Source: Erythroxylum novogranatense
Lineage: Eukaryota; Streptophyta; Magnoliopsida; Malpighiales; Erythroxylaceae
NCBI GenBank assembly: GCA_029891385.1
Contig: CM057225.1
Coordinates: 74,867,387 to 74,931,386, forward strand
Direction of reading: 5' to 3'
Length of the DNA stretch: 64,000 bases
The number at the start of each line of letters is the position of its first letter. Position 1 is the first letter of the stretch. Shown one piece after another: positions 12,540 to 23,905 of the stretch. The position numbers were made by a program, and so were the translations under genes. The notes under the pieces are model-generated. The model did no database searches and was not told the origin of the DNA. It saw nothing but the letters and a program-made list of their open reading frames with translations.

Positions 12540-14477
12540 TGATGGCTTGTCAAACCAACAAAAATAAATTCCTACTCTAGAACACTTAAACAAGTAAAGT
12601 GGTGAATAGGGTCGAACCACTGAGACCAGTGAAGTAATTATTTATTTGTGTGAAATTAAAATAAAAATAAGCGGATGAAAATAAAAGCAATGAAAATAAT
12701 TGATTTGGGAATGATTGGTTTTAAACACGAAATCACGCAAGAAGAAATTAAAATAAGATTGAAAATAATATGAATAAAAACCTAACCAAGGTACTCTCTC
12801 ATTTGATCTTGTAATTCGATCATAGACTCAAAATATAAATTTAGCTCATTCCTATGGACAAAGTTATAGCAGAACGATGAACAACGACAAATCTACCAAT
12901 CCATTCGTAATTATTCGATAATCCAGAGTAAAGCTTGCAGATTATTTCCCTAACCAATTAGACTATTCGAGTAAAGCTCATGAAATATAATCTATGGCAG
13001 CAATAAATTCTAATGGACCCTCGTCTTAGCCAATGTAATCGGACACCATGATCTATTTAGACTAAATTATTTAATCCCATTAACCTCTTAATTGAAATTA
13101 ATTCGCCACTTTGATAGACAGCAATCACGGATTAACTAATCTATTCGACAATTTATCATCAAGTCAATTAATTAACTGGCCACATTAATTAACAAACTCA
13201 ACAATAATTAATCGCTCAAGCACAGAGATTAAACAAACATAAAAAATTCACGAAGACAATTAAACCACGAAAGTCTCACGAACTACATGTATCAAACATC
13301 AAGTAACTTGTCTAGATTTAAAAATTAGCCACACATGATTCTAATCTCTAACAATTAAAACTGAAATTTACAAATTAAAAATAGAATTAAACCTTAACCG
13401 AAACCGAAATTAAATCACGTTGTTCTCAGATATTGCTCACTGCCGACAACTATCTTCTGTTGTTCTCCAGGTGCGATGTTGTTCTCAAAAATTAACTCCT
13501 ATAGCTGCTGCCGCAATCTTTGACTCTTCTCCCTATTTCTTCTATTGTTGAATGTTTAATTCTCTTCCTCTCTCGTCGATCGTGCCCTCCACTTCAAAAA
13601 GTTGTCGTCCACGCATATAAAAGTTGCGTCACTGTTCTCCTCGAAGTTGCCGTTGTTTTTCTTAACTTTCTTTTGTGGCTTTCTTTTCTTGCTGCCGTCA
13701 CATGCCTCTTTCCCTCCTCTAGGTTTCTTGTTTTTTTGTCTCTTCTTCATTAATTAAAGTGGGCCCTCATTGTTTTATATGTTAGCCCACCTTCTCTTAA
13801 TTCCTTTGTTCCCATAAGTTCTGTCGACCTCCTTTATGTCTCCAATTCCTAGGTTGTCGCCCCACTAATGCTCTTGTGGCCCTATTTGTGCTTGTCCATT
13901 TTAATTCTTGCCTCCACGTGTTGTATCCCAAACGGCGCCTCTCTTTAGTCGTTTGAATTCCTCATTCGCCCAGCTATCTCCACTACTTGATTCCGTTCCA
14001 CTTTCTAGCCAATTGATTTTTTGCTCCACTTAAAACCTCATTTCGTCCCTTCTTGGTAAAACCCTCTCACCGATTTGTCAATTAAAAGTCTCGTTGTTTT
14101 CATTTGTTGGGCGCCTGCCTCTGCGTTGCCTCTTGTGTGGTTTGTGCCATTTAATTTATTCTTGGACCATTTAATCAGCTCTGTTTGTTACATTCTTCGT
14201 GGATGGACTTGTTGTCTCCTCTCTTATGTGTTGCTCGATGCTCATTTGGTTACACAATTAAAATATCTCTTTTGTTTCAAAAATAAACCAACATATCCAA
14301 CACTTAGCTCTTGCTTTCATTTTGTCAATTCCAATCCAAATTGCATCAACTTGTATTTCGTCACCTAGAATATGCAAAGACACAATTTATCATAGAAACA
14401 TAAACAAAATATCACAAAAGTCTAACAGAAAAACATGAAACAAAAAAGAATTAACGTGACAAAAATGCAAGTTATCA
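12540..14477 (-). repeat. 3' LTR of the Athila-like element
   Basis: A 1938-bp copy matching 23906-25853 with small indels and scattered substitutions. Reading frames shared by both copies (for example 13520-13753 and 24792-25124) show no recognised domain and are not called as genes. Confidence 0.93.
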
Positions 14478-16237
14478 AACTCCCCCACACTTAACTCTTG
14501 CTCGTCCTCGAGGAAAGTTAAAAACATAAAATTTGAAAGCCTAAAAAAATCAAGAATGCAAAAACTAAGTATGGATGCAAAAACAAAAAGAAGTAAATAT
14601 GCAAATGCAAAGAACATTTTATTAAGTGTCAAAGTTTTTCTCCCAACCTCCCAACAACCTCAAAGACATACAAGGATTATAAATAAGAGGGAACCCGCAA
14701 CATTTAATCCATAAAAATAATGAACTCACTTTAAATGTAAGAGCCAAGCAAGATAGCAAGATAGACTTAGACGAAATCTACACCATGTCAAAATAATAGG
14801 TCCTCTCATTGTCATACACTCCAACACTCAAGTGTTTATAGCTCAAATGTGTTTTACTCTCATAAATTCAAACAATGCAATGCTCTACCATAAGCTTGCT
14901 CTTCAATCTTGAATACACTACTAAGTATTACATGCATAACATAAATCAAGAGGTCTTAAACAAGGATGCAATTTGGCTGGGTTAGGGGTGAGGTAAAAGA
15001 AAGGTAAGAAAAGGCTAAGTATTAAAGTGAGTAGAGCATAACAGATAATCAATAACACACATGTGCGCATCTTGCATATCATCAAACAATTAAGCACATC
15101 TCTCTCTCTTTTTTTTCTTTGAACTTTCATTCCCCAAACATTTATCAATCAAGCACATGGGGAATCCTTTTCTTTCTTTTCTCTACTTGGCCTCAAACTT
15201 TTTTTTTTGGTTTCTTTTTCTTTGTTTTTCGATTCCTTCCCCATTGACGACAAGTACAATACAAGTCATATACCACTGATATTCCTATATGCGCAACCTT
15301 CACAAATTTAACTCAACGAGCATGCTCTACTAACCATGATAAGGGTTAGAAAAATAAATCAATTAAGAAAAGGTTAAGTTAAACATGGTAAAGCAAAGAA
15401 CGGATAATAAGCTCAAATGGGCTCACTAGTGGATAACATGCTTTGGGTTGGCTTTTTGGTCAAGTGGTTAAAATCCTAAGTGCCTTTATTATCTTCATGC
15501 ATGCATGTAAAAGTGTAGTCTCAACAAGATATCAAGCAAGTTCTAGAGACACAAAGCATTGAATGAACACACATCAAAGAATTGTGTTGAAGGTTCAAAA
15601 GCTCACATGGGACAATCATCTATTAAGTTAACACAATGTAGTTTCAAAATCAATCCAAAAGCTATCAAGCTTAAAACTCACATAAAAACTCATTCACCAA
15701 GTTCATGATTCAAATATCACAGATTAACTCTCACCTATAATGCTCATATTCGTATCAATCATTGGGAGATCAAAAGACAAAACTAAACACTTAAGGTACA
15801 AAAGCATGCGAAAGCGAAAAATCTTTTTGTGTTTTAAAAAAAAATTTCTTCAATTTTCATGGATTTTTAAACTAAAACATGCAATTACAAGTGAAAATCT
15901 TCAAGTTCAAGCAAGAGTAAAGGTGTGACACTTTGAAACACAAAAACCAAGAAAAATATGAATCATTCACCCACTAAAACCTGAAAATTTCATGCAAAAT
16001 TGAACCTAAATCCTTCCCCCACACTTTAGACCAAACATTGTCCGCAATGTTAGCAAAGAAAGACAAGAATAGTAAAAAGTAAAGGGTAAGAAAGAGCTTC
16101 TCTATGGTGATGCGCTAAGGTGACGGTGGATGTGGTGGATTGCCATGACCACTACATTTGAACCAGTGGGCTAAGTTGCGCTCGATTCTGGTGACCTAAG
16201 ATTGTAGCTTGTGGAATAAATTTTCCAAAGTGCTTTG
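14478..16237 (-). other. Athila-like 3' noncoding region with polypurine tracts
   Basis: No gene is seen. On the minus strand TAAGTGTGGGGGAGTT (14478-14493) directly abuts the LTR and is the likely polypurine tract. A second similar motif lies at about 16012-16056, with GACAATGT followed by AAAGTGTGGGGGAAGG. A pyrimidine-rich stretch lies at 15100-15240. Confidence 0.7.
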
Positions 16238-17458
16238 TCATCGTTCCAATCTCCCCATTTGCTCCAAAAGTACCATGGATGGAGTGCGAGATGACCCGGC
16301 TGTGTCAACATCCGGCGGTTGGACAACAAACTCTCCATCAGCTAACGCTCGAGTAACCTGCATCTTGCAAAGAGCACTCATATCCAAGGCGAGGACCTTT
16401 GGTCCTGGGGTTAATGGATGAAAACGACAAAGATCAAAGTTACAAAGTTTAACCGCAAGCAATGTGATCATAGAGCCCAAAATTAGTGGATGTGTGCGAT
16501 GTGCCAAGATGTACATAATATGTGTTATATAAAAATATCCCACGTTAACGCACATACTATTCTGAGCACACCATACAAGAAAGAGCTCGGCTTTGGAAAT
16601 TACATGCACATTGTTGGTTTTTCCTGAAAAATTAAATGCCAAAAAACGGTGGAAAATCCTATGCACTGGATCAAGTAAAGAATTAGCTTTAGAAGAACTG
16701 GGATTATACCGTTGTGGATCAGCGGATAACAGTGAGTAAGTCTCTTTCTCATCAAACCAGTCAGGATAATCACAAAAAGAATTAATATAGGAATAATGAG
16801 AAAGCATAGACTCAGGTACGAAACCTAACACTACATTCCAGTCATTAACAGACATAGAAAAATTACGCTCTAAGATCCGGAACCGAACGGTATCCGGTGT
16901 AGTGATATCACCATTAGCGGGCATTTCAAACGCAAAAGAGGTATAAAATTCCCAAACTAATTCTTTAAAGATTGGCAACTGCAGATCAACAAACACAGAC
17001 AATCATAGATTATTCACTAAAGTCCTAAACCGGGATTGAAAATTGAAGTAAGTTAGGCAAGATTCGTCCACATACCGACCCAGGCATATTGTTCGCCCTT
17101 TAAGCTGGTTGAGTAAGCGGATATCCTCATCAGCCTCATACCCCAAATTTTCGTCTTGTCCGTGCGCTGTCAGGTTATTCCTCTGGATGTGCGGTCCATG
17201 TTTGGAACGGGAGCGGCGTCGACGCTCCTTTGGAAGGGTCGCATTGTCGGTTTCTGTTGCGCCCTCTGCCACATTAGGTTGGGCATCCTCCTCATTGGCA
17301 GTAGGAATCTCCTCTGCCACGTTCTGCTCGTCGTCACTGTCATATACATCAATGGGAGGTGGAGGGGATGGTATTGCTGCCGGACGTTTGCGATTGGACG
17401 GTCGAATGGGAGCAGAATCTGCCGGTCTAGTAGAGCTACTGCCGGATTTCCTAGGCAT
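16238..17458 (-). pseudogene. ATHILA ORF-1-type protein with one in-frame stop
   Basis: Two reading frames (17003-17458 and 16238-17002) are contiguous in the same frame, separated only by a TGA at 17003-17005. Together they span about 405 codons. The N-terminal part starts MPRKSGSSSTRPADS, is rich in Ser, Pro and Arg, and is acidic in places (YDSDDEQN). The C-terminal part has the folded, hydrophobic ATHILA-type core, with SVNDWNVVLGF, FHRFLAFNFSGK and GYFYITHIMYILAHR. It lies downstream of integrase, the position called env-like in Athila elements. Its function is not established in the family. Confidence 0.8.
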
Positions 17459-18339
17459 AGTTCCAAGCTGGGAAAATCAACCTGCAAAATCAGAGAATCA
17501 CACAACACAAGGAGCAGAAAATTAGCTATGGAAAAGAAGTCAAAAGGCTGAGAAAACACGCAAAAATGCAGCAACGATAACGCACAAGACAAGAAGAAAA
17601 GCAGCAAATGACATTAAATCAGCAGTGGAAAGTGAAATTAAATCAGTAAATGAAATTAAAGTAACAGTGAAATGAAAGCAGCAAAGAGACAAATGGCGTT
17701 AAAATGAAGTGGCTGGGCGTTGGTCTTTGCTTAATGTGTGGTTCTTTGTGGTGGGTCTTGATCTGGTTGGTGAAATTTGAGTCTTGACGACGCTTCTTGG
17801 CGTGGTAGCGAGGGTGCAGTCTTTGGCGTTGGTTCGTGCGTGGGAGCTTGGTGCTGGTGAATGGAAGTTGAGTACGCAGGTGGGGCTAGGAGTTGAAATG
17901 ATTTGGGGAAATTAGGGATTTTGGTGGAAATTGGGTAATGGGCTTGGTGGGTGTTGGGCTTTAGTGTAGTGGAAGGTGTGCTTCAAAAATTAATGGGCTC
18001 TTACTACAAGTAAGAGCATAACATAAAGTCTCGATTCCTTCCAGATAAAAGCTTTCCGCGCAAACCCACTTCTTTGTTGCATGATTTCCATTTAATTTCC
18101 TCCAATTGTCAATAACTGATCAAACTATACCGTCCTGCATGGCAATAAAATCCTCTCGACCAAGTGATGTTCAGCAAAGTGTTGGAATAGAGAATAAAGA
18201 GAAAATGTCGAAAAACAAGAAACCCGACAAAACTATGAGCAACTAAAATTAAATTGTGAATACCAAAATAAAAGCAAACCTTGGGTTGCCTCCCAAGAAG
18301 CGCGTTTGTTTAACGTCGTTAGCCTGACACGAGCCCCAT
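17459..18339 (-). other. Spacer between ATHILA ORF and pol
   Basis: Noncoding. On the minus strand 18287-18313 carries the block GTTAAACAAACGCGCTTCTT followed by GGGAGGCAACCCA, a motif seen after pol in many Athila-like elements. The rest shows nothing recognisable. Confidence 0.6.
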
Positions 18340-19598
18340 TCAATTGTATGAAGGTTCATTCAAAGAGTTAACTTCGACGGAATGGGGTTGAAACCCTTCA
18401 TAAAATGGCTTCAAACGATGGCCATTCACCTTGAAAAATTTTCCTGTTTCCATGCTTTGAATGTCCACAACACCGTAAGGATAAACCTTTGTGACCACGA
18501 AAGGCCCAGTCCATTTGGATCGCAATTTTCCTGCAAAAAGTTTCAAAGTTGAATTAAATAAAAGTACCTTTTGTCCGACTTTAAACTTCTTATCAGAAAG
18601 TTGCTTGTCATGAAAAGCTTTAGTTTTGGCCTTATATGTAACAGCGTTGTCAAAAGCATGGTTCCGTAATTCTTCCAATTCTTGAATCTGCAACTTTCTT
18701 TGTTGCCCCGCAACATCAAAATTCATGTTGCATTGCTTCACAGCCCAAAATGCTCGATGCTCAACTTCCACTGGCAGATGACAGGCCTTGCCATAAACAA
18801 GTCTGTAAGGAGACATATTTAATGGCGTTTTGTAGGCAGTGCGGTAAGCCCACAGAGCATCGTCCAAGCGCCCGCTCCAATCTTTCCTGCTAAAGTTCAC
18901 AGTTTTCTCCAATATACTCTTTACCTCTCGATTGGACAATTCCGCCAATCCATTGGTTTGCGGATGATAGGCCGTGGAGGTCCTGTGCACAACTCCATAT
19001 TTCTTCAATAATGCAAAAAACACTCACTGCGAAAATGAGTCCCACGATCACTAATGATTGCTTTCGGAGTGCCGAACCTGACAAAGATATTAGTTTTCAC
19101 AAAGTCGACAACAACCTTAGAATCATTAGTACGAGTAGCTTTTGCCTCTACCCATTTCGAAACATAATCGACAGCTAATAAAATGTACTGGAAACCAAAT
19201 GATGATGGAAAAGGGCCCATGAAATCAATACCCCACACATCAAATATCTCACAAACAATAATCGGGGTCTAAGGCATTTCATTTCTTCGGCCTATGTTGC
19301 CAGTCATTTGGCACCTGTCACATGCTTTACAAAATGCATAAGAATCTCGAAAAATATCAGGCCAGTAAAAACCAGATTCAAGCACTTTCCTAGCTGTCCT
19401 ATTAGGGCCAAAATGGCCACCACAAGCAGATGCATGACAAAATTGCAATATGGAAGGAATTTCAGATTCGGGTACACACCTTCGCACAATTTGATCAGAG
19501 CACATTTTCCATAAATATGGATCATCCCAAATATAATACTTGGCATCATTCTTCAGTTTATGGCGCTGGGCAGATGTGATACCATCTGGGTATCCATT
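18340..19598 (-). pseudogene. Athila-like integrase, broken
   Basis: The three domains are visible in order. The zinc-binding HHCC domain is at 19269-19505 (HASACGGHFG, then CKACDRCQ). The catalytic core follows, with the first Asp in WGIDFMGPF and the second in IISDRGTHF (19005-19238). The Glu is in [12 protein letters not shown], followed by [21 protein letters not shown], and the C-terminal part ends [13 protein letters not shown] (18340-19023). The frame is interrupted by stops at 19599 and 19269 and by a frame change around 19005-19023. Confidence 0.9.
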
Positions 19599-21317
19599 TT
19601 AGGTGATAAAATTGACCAAATCTGCATACCATGGGTTTCGACATGGCCATGTTGAAGTCACTGCGAATAACTGTTCATCGGGAAACTCCTCAATAACAAC
19701 CAAATCATCTCCAGAAGTGTTTTGCAGCCTACTCAGGTGATCTGCGACTAGGTTTTTCGCTCCTCTTTTATCTCGGACCTCAATGTCAAATTCTTGCAGC
19801 AGAAGAACCCATCGGATAAGTCTTGGCTTCGCATCCTTTTTGCTCATTAGATGCAAAGAGCGGCGATGGTGCGAATACACTATCACCTTCGTACCAAGCA
19901 AGTATGATCGGAATTTCTCTAATGCAAAGACCACAGCAAACATCTCCTTCTCTGTGGTTGAATAGTTTTGTTGAGCACTATCCAACGTCTTTGATGCATA
20001 ATAAATCACATGAGGATCACGGCCTACCCTCTGCCCAAGAACTGCTCCTACAGCATAGTTACTGGCATCGCACATGAGCTCAAAAGGGATGTTCCAATCC
20101 GGTGGTTTGATGATAGGTGCGGTAACCAGCTTTTCCTTCAGAATGTCAAACGCCTTTTTGCAATCTTCATTGAATTCAAACGACACATCTTTCTGTAGGA
20201 GGTTGCTCATTGGATGAGCTATCTTCGAAAAATCTTTGATGAACCGCCTGTAAAAACCTGCATGACCAAGAAAGGAGCGTACTTCCCGCACACTTGCGGG
20301 GTAAGGCAGCGAACTAATCACATCAATTTTTGACTTATCCACTTCAATGTCCTTAGCCGAAACTATATGACCCAATATGATGCCTTGATTAACCATGAAA
20401 TGACACTTTTCATAATTAAGCACAAGATTTTTTTCAATGCATCTTTTCAACACTTTCCTCAAATTTTCTAAACAAGATGTAAAGGAATCTCCGTATACAG
20501 TAAAGTCATCCATGAAAACTTCAATGATCTCCTCTACATAGTCAGAAAAGATACTTACCATACATCTCTGAAATGTCGCCGGGGTGTTGCAGAGACCAAA
20601 TGGCATGCGCTTGTAGGCGAAAGTGCCAAACGGACAAGTGAACGTCGTCTTTTCCACGATCTTCAGTATTACGTGAATCTGGTGAAAGCCTGAATAACCT
20701 TCTAAACAGCAATAGTGAGAACGACCTGCAAGTCTCTCAAGCATCTGATCAATAAACGGTAAAGCAAAATGATCTTTACGGGTAGCAGCATTCAACTTTT
20801 TGAAATCAATACACACACGCCACCCATTTTGAACTCTAGTGGGTACTAATTCACCTTTTTCATTCTCAACAACGGTAATGCCAGTTTTTTTAGGAACTAC
20901 CTGTGTTGGACTTACCCACTTGCTATCTGAAATAGCATAGATCACGTCTGCAGTTAATAATTTCAATATCTCCTTTTTTACAACCTCCATCATTGGTGGA
21001 TTCAATCGACGCTGAGGTTGCCTGCTGGGTTTGCAATCATCCTCCAACAGGATTCGATGCATGCAGATGGTAGGGCTAATTCCTTTGATGTCTGCAATCG
21101 ACCATCCAATAGCTTCCTTATTCTCCCTAAGTACATGGATAAGCTTCTCCTCCTCCAGATCGCTCAACTGACTGGAAACAATCACAGGCAATGTTTCGGC
21201 CTCCCCCAAAAAGACATACTTGAGGTGCGTAGGTAATGCCTTAAGCTCCAGTGTCGGCGGCTGAAGAATGGATGGGAGTAATTTATTGCCGTCAATCTTC
21301 AGTGGTTGCTGTAACAT
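19599..21317 (-). pseudogene. Athila-like reverse transcriptase and RNase H
   Basis: A 572-codon uninterrupted segment of pol. RT motifs include [26 protein letters not shown], the motif A region [26 protein letters not shown] and the active-site FMDDFTVYG. The first catalytic Asp in motif A is Glu here (LEGYSGF), which would be expected to impair activity. RNase H follows, with [18 protein letters not shown] and [16 protein letters not shown]. The later [12 protein letters not shown] lacks the usual Thr-Asp-His pattern. The segment is in the same frame as the upstream protease, separated by a TAG at 21348-21350. Stops at both ends make it a fragment rather than a gene. Confidence 0.93.
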
Positions 21318-21347
21318 GCCAGATGCAACCTGTAATGCCTACAAATC

Positions 21348-22382
21348 CTATACTGCATAGACCATACCTTGCGGCACTACCCATTCAGTCTCGATCTCTG
21401 ATAGCTTCGCAGGAGTAATGTTGTCAGTTATCGCAACCTGCAAAAAATCATCAACACACAACTCGAGAACTTTCTCGGTCAAGGGGTTAATACAATCAAC
21501 AGCAAAAGCTGTACAATAATCAACAGGATGCTTAATGGTGTTATTAATATTGAATGTAACTTTGGCACCATCAAACTCCATAGTTAAAGTCCCCCCATGA
21601 ACATCAATTTTTGTCCTAGAAGTGCTCAAAAATGGGCGTCCTAACAACATCATTCTAGAAGCATGTGACCCTTCATCCTCCATTCTCATCACATAAAAAT
21701 CTGCAGGGAATACCAAATCATCAACCTGCACTAAAACATCCTCTAACAATCCCTCGGGGTACCTAGTGGTGCGATCAGCTAGTGTCAAAATCACCCCATC
21801 TTGCTTCAATGGACCAGCATTCAATGTAGTATAAATGGACAATGGCATAAGATTTATAGAAGCTCTTAAATCTAGCATAGCCCGTTCTATACCAACATTG
21901 CCAATTTTACAAGGAATGGTAAACATACCTGGGTCCTTCTCCTTTATCGGTAACTTACCCTGCAACACTGCTGAGACATTCTCACTCATCACCACACGCT
22001 GATTGCCTCTCATCTTGGTCATGCTAGTAACCAAGTCCTTCAGAAATTTGCAGTATCGTGGTGTTTGCCTAAGCAATGTGAGAAAGGGAATGTTGATCTC
22101 CACCTTTTAAAAAATCTTTAAGATTTCCTCTTCATTCTGCAATTTCTTCTTCTTAGCCAACCTGTGTGGGAATGGTGGCCTTTCTGGCTTAGCTGTCACG
22201 ATTTCCTCGATTTCAGCTTCTTTTTCCGGCTCAACAGTTTCAACATGGCCATGTTGAAGTTTCTGCGGTTCTCCAGCACTTTCGATTTCTTTTCCACTAC
22301 GCAAGGTAATGGCACTGATATTCTGCCTAGGGTTGACAGTAGGCTGAGAGGGCAATTTTCCTTGATTCTGTGCAGCGGCCAA
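21348..22382 (-). pseudogene. Athila-like gag-pol linker and aspartic protease, broken
   Basis: The linker at 22107-22382 has NISAITLRSGKE and a basic KKKKLQ stretch. An in-frame TAA at 22107-22109 separates it from 21348-22103, which begins KVEINIPF. The protease motif reads MLDLRASINLMPLSIY, where the family has Gly in place of Arg after Asp-Leu. GRPFLSTSRTKIDVHGGTLT is the second half of the fold. It lies upstream of RT in the same frame. The substituted catalytic loop and the stop make it inactive. Confidence 0.88.
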
Positions 22383-22570
22383 TTGACTAATTTGCTCCCT
22401 CAGTTCTTGGAAATTTTATTTATCCGAGCACGGAATTGTCTTTGAATCGATGCGAAATTGAACCAAACTCTGCAGTTGTGTATGGGTGGTCATTTGAGCA
22501 GTAGTCAAATGTGACATGAGATCCTCCAAGGTAGAAATTTGGTCGCCGTAATTAGGTCTCGGATATTCTG

Positions 22571-23890
22571 TTATTGCTGCTGCTGCTGAGGCTGACGCTG
22601 ACGCTGCTGACTACTCTGTCCTTGCTGCCCACTCCCATATCTCAGATTGGGATGATCCCTCCATCTTGGGTTGTAAGTATTCGAATAGGGATCATATTTC
22701 CTTTGAGACTGATAATTATCATTGACCGCATTGACTTCAGTTTCCACAGTACCATCATGCAGAGTCTGACAAGCATCAGTAAAATGACCCTGAAATCCAC
22801 AAATTTGACAAATAGGGACTTGTGGTCCCTTGGTTACAGCATTTGCAGTGACATTATTGGCATTGGAAGAATTAATAACTTGCCTCTCCAACAAATCAGC
22901 AATCTTGTCAAGTCTACTTTCAAGTCTAGAATTACTTACCTCATGGACACCTCGAGTCTGTGTGTCCGAACGATACCCGAATTGCTGAAGATTTGCAGCC
23001 ATTGCTGCAATTAAGTTTCTGGCCTCCTGAGGTGTCTTGTTCACTATGGCTCCCCCACTAGCAGCATCAATAATCTTCCTATCATTTAGTAACATCCCGT
23101 CATAGAAGTACTGAATAAGGAGCTGCTCTGTAATTCCATGCTGAGGACAACTTGCACAAAGCCTCTTGAATCTCTCATAATATTCATACATGTTTTCTGT
23201 ATCTTTCTGTCTGATGCCACAAATCTCTCTGCGCAAATTAGCGGCCCTGGACGCTGGGAAGTATTTTTCCAAAAACAATCTCGCCATATCAGGCCATGTA
23301 TCCACTGTCCCAGGCGAAAGATAGTACAACCAATCTCTAGCTGCGCCCTCAAGAGAAAAAGGGAAAGCACGCAATTTCAACTGATCCTCAGTTATGCCTC
23401 TCGGTTTAAATCCAGAACATACCACATGAAAATCCTTAAGATGCCTGTTCGGGTCGTCTGAAGGTAACCCATGAAATTTCGACAACGCCTGAATCAACCC
23501 AGCCTTCAACTCGAACCCATCATCTGCAGCTCGATCAGATACATAGAGGTTGATCCTCTCTTGGTGGTGCAAGCATGTCCCTCGAGTTGCGGGAGCTCGG
23601 TTTCGATCGTTGTGCGGTGTGGAATAGGTTCTTGATCGCCATCTCGCTTCTTCAAGATCTTCCACCGACTTGGTCTCAAAGGTAGGCAAATTCTCGGTTT
23701 GATCGAGCAAGATTTGTGCAGTAGATGCTTGGCTCTTCACGCAATTTAGTGGCTTTCCGAGTTGTTTTGCGGTCTTCTCTATCTCTCGATCGAACAATAA
23801 ATCACCGAAACACAATGCCGCATGCAAACAACTAAAGAGAAAAAAATGATTAGCAACACAAATAAACAAAAACTTGAACACCGTCCCCGA
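22571..23890 (-). pseudogene. Athila-like gag with CCHC zinc knuckle
   Basis: About 440 codons encode a retrotransposon gag. It shows PSDDPNRHLKDFHVVC, LRAFPFSLEGAARDWLYYL, FPASRAANLRREI and MYEYYERFKRLCASCPQHG. A CCHC knuckle CQICGFQGHFTDAC comes near residue 375, and the C-terminus is Gln-rich. No convincing ATG lies near the 5' end, and the open frame runs back to the primer site. It ends at a stop after the Gln run. The reading continues in another frame at 22383-22570, with a further stop, so gag and pol are disconnected by a frame change. Confidence 0.9.
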
Positions 23891-23900
23891 CAACGCGCCA
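23883..23900 (-). promoter_or_regulatory. Primer binding site of the Athila-like element (tRNA-Asp)
   Basis: On the minus strand TGGCGCGTTGTCGGGGAC lies five bases after the 5' LTR end. It is complementary, with two differences, to the 3' end of tRNA-Asp plus CCA. A gene for that tRNA is present in this window at 44797-44868, whose last bases are CCCCGGCAACGGCG. Confidence 0.85.
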
Positions 23901-23905
23901 AAATT

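Noticed and set aside
13520..13753. Frame repeated in both Athila-like LTRs (13520-13753 and 24792-25124)
   Set aside because: The conservation is explained by LTR identity. The antisense frame is equally open, and no domain is recognised.
17109..17607. Overlapping frames on both strands around the ATHILA ORF
   Set aside because: Shadows of the minus-strand ATHILA ORF in a GC-richer segment.
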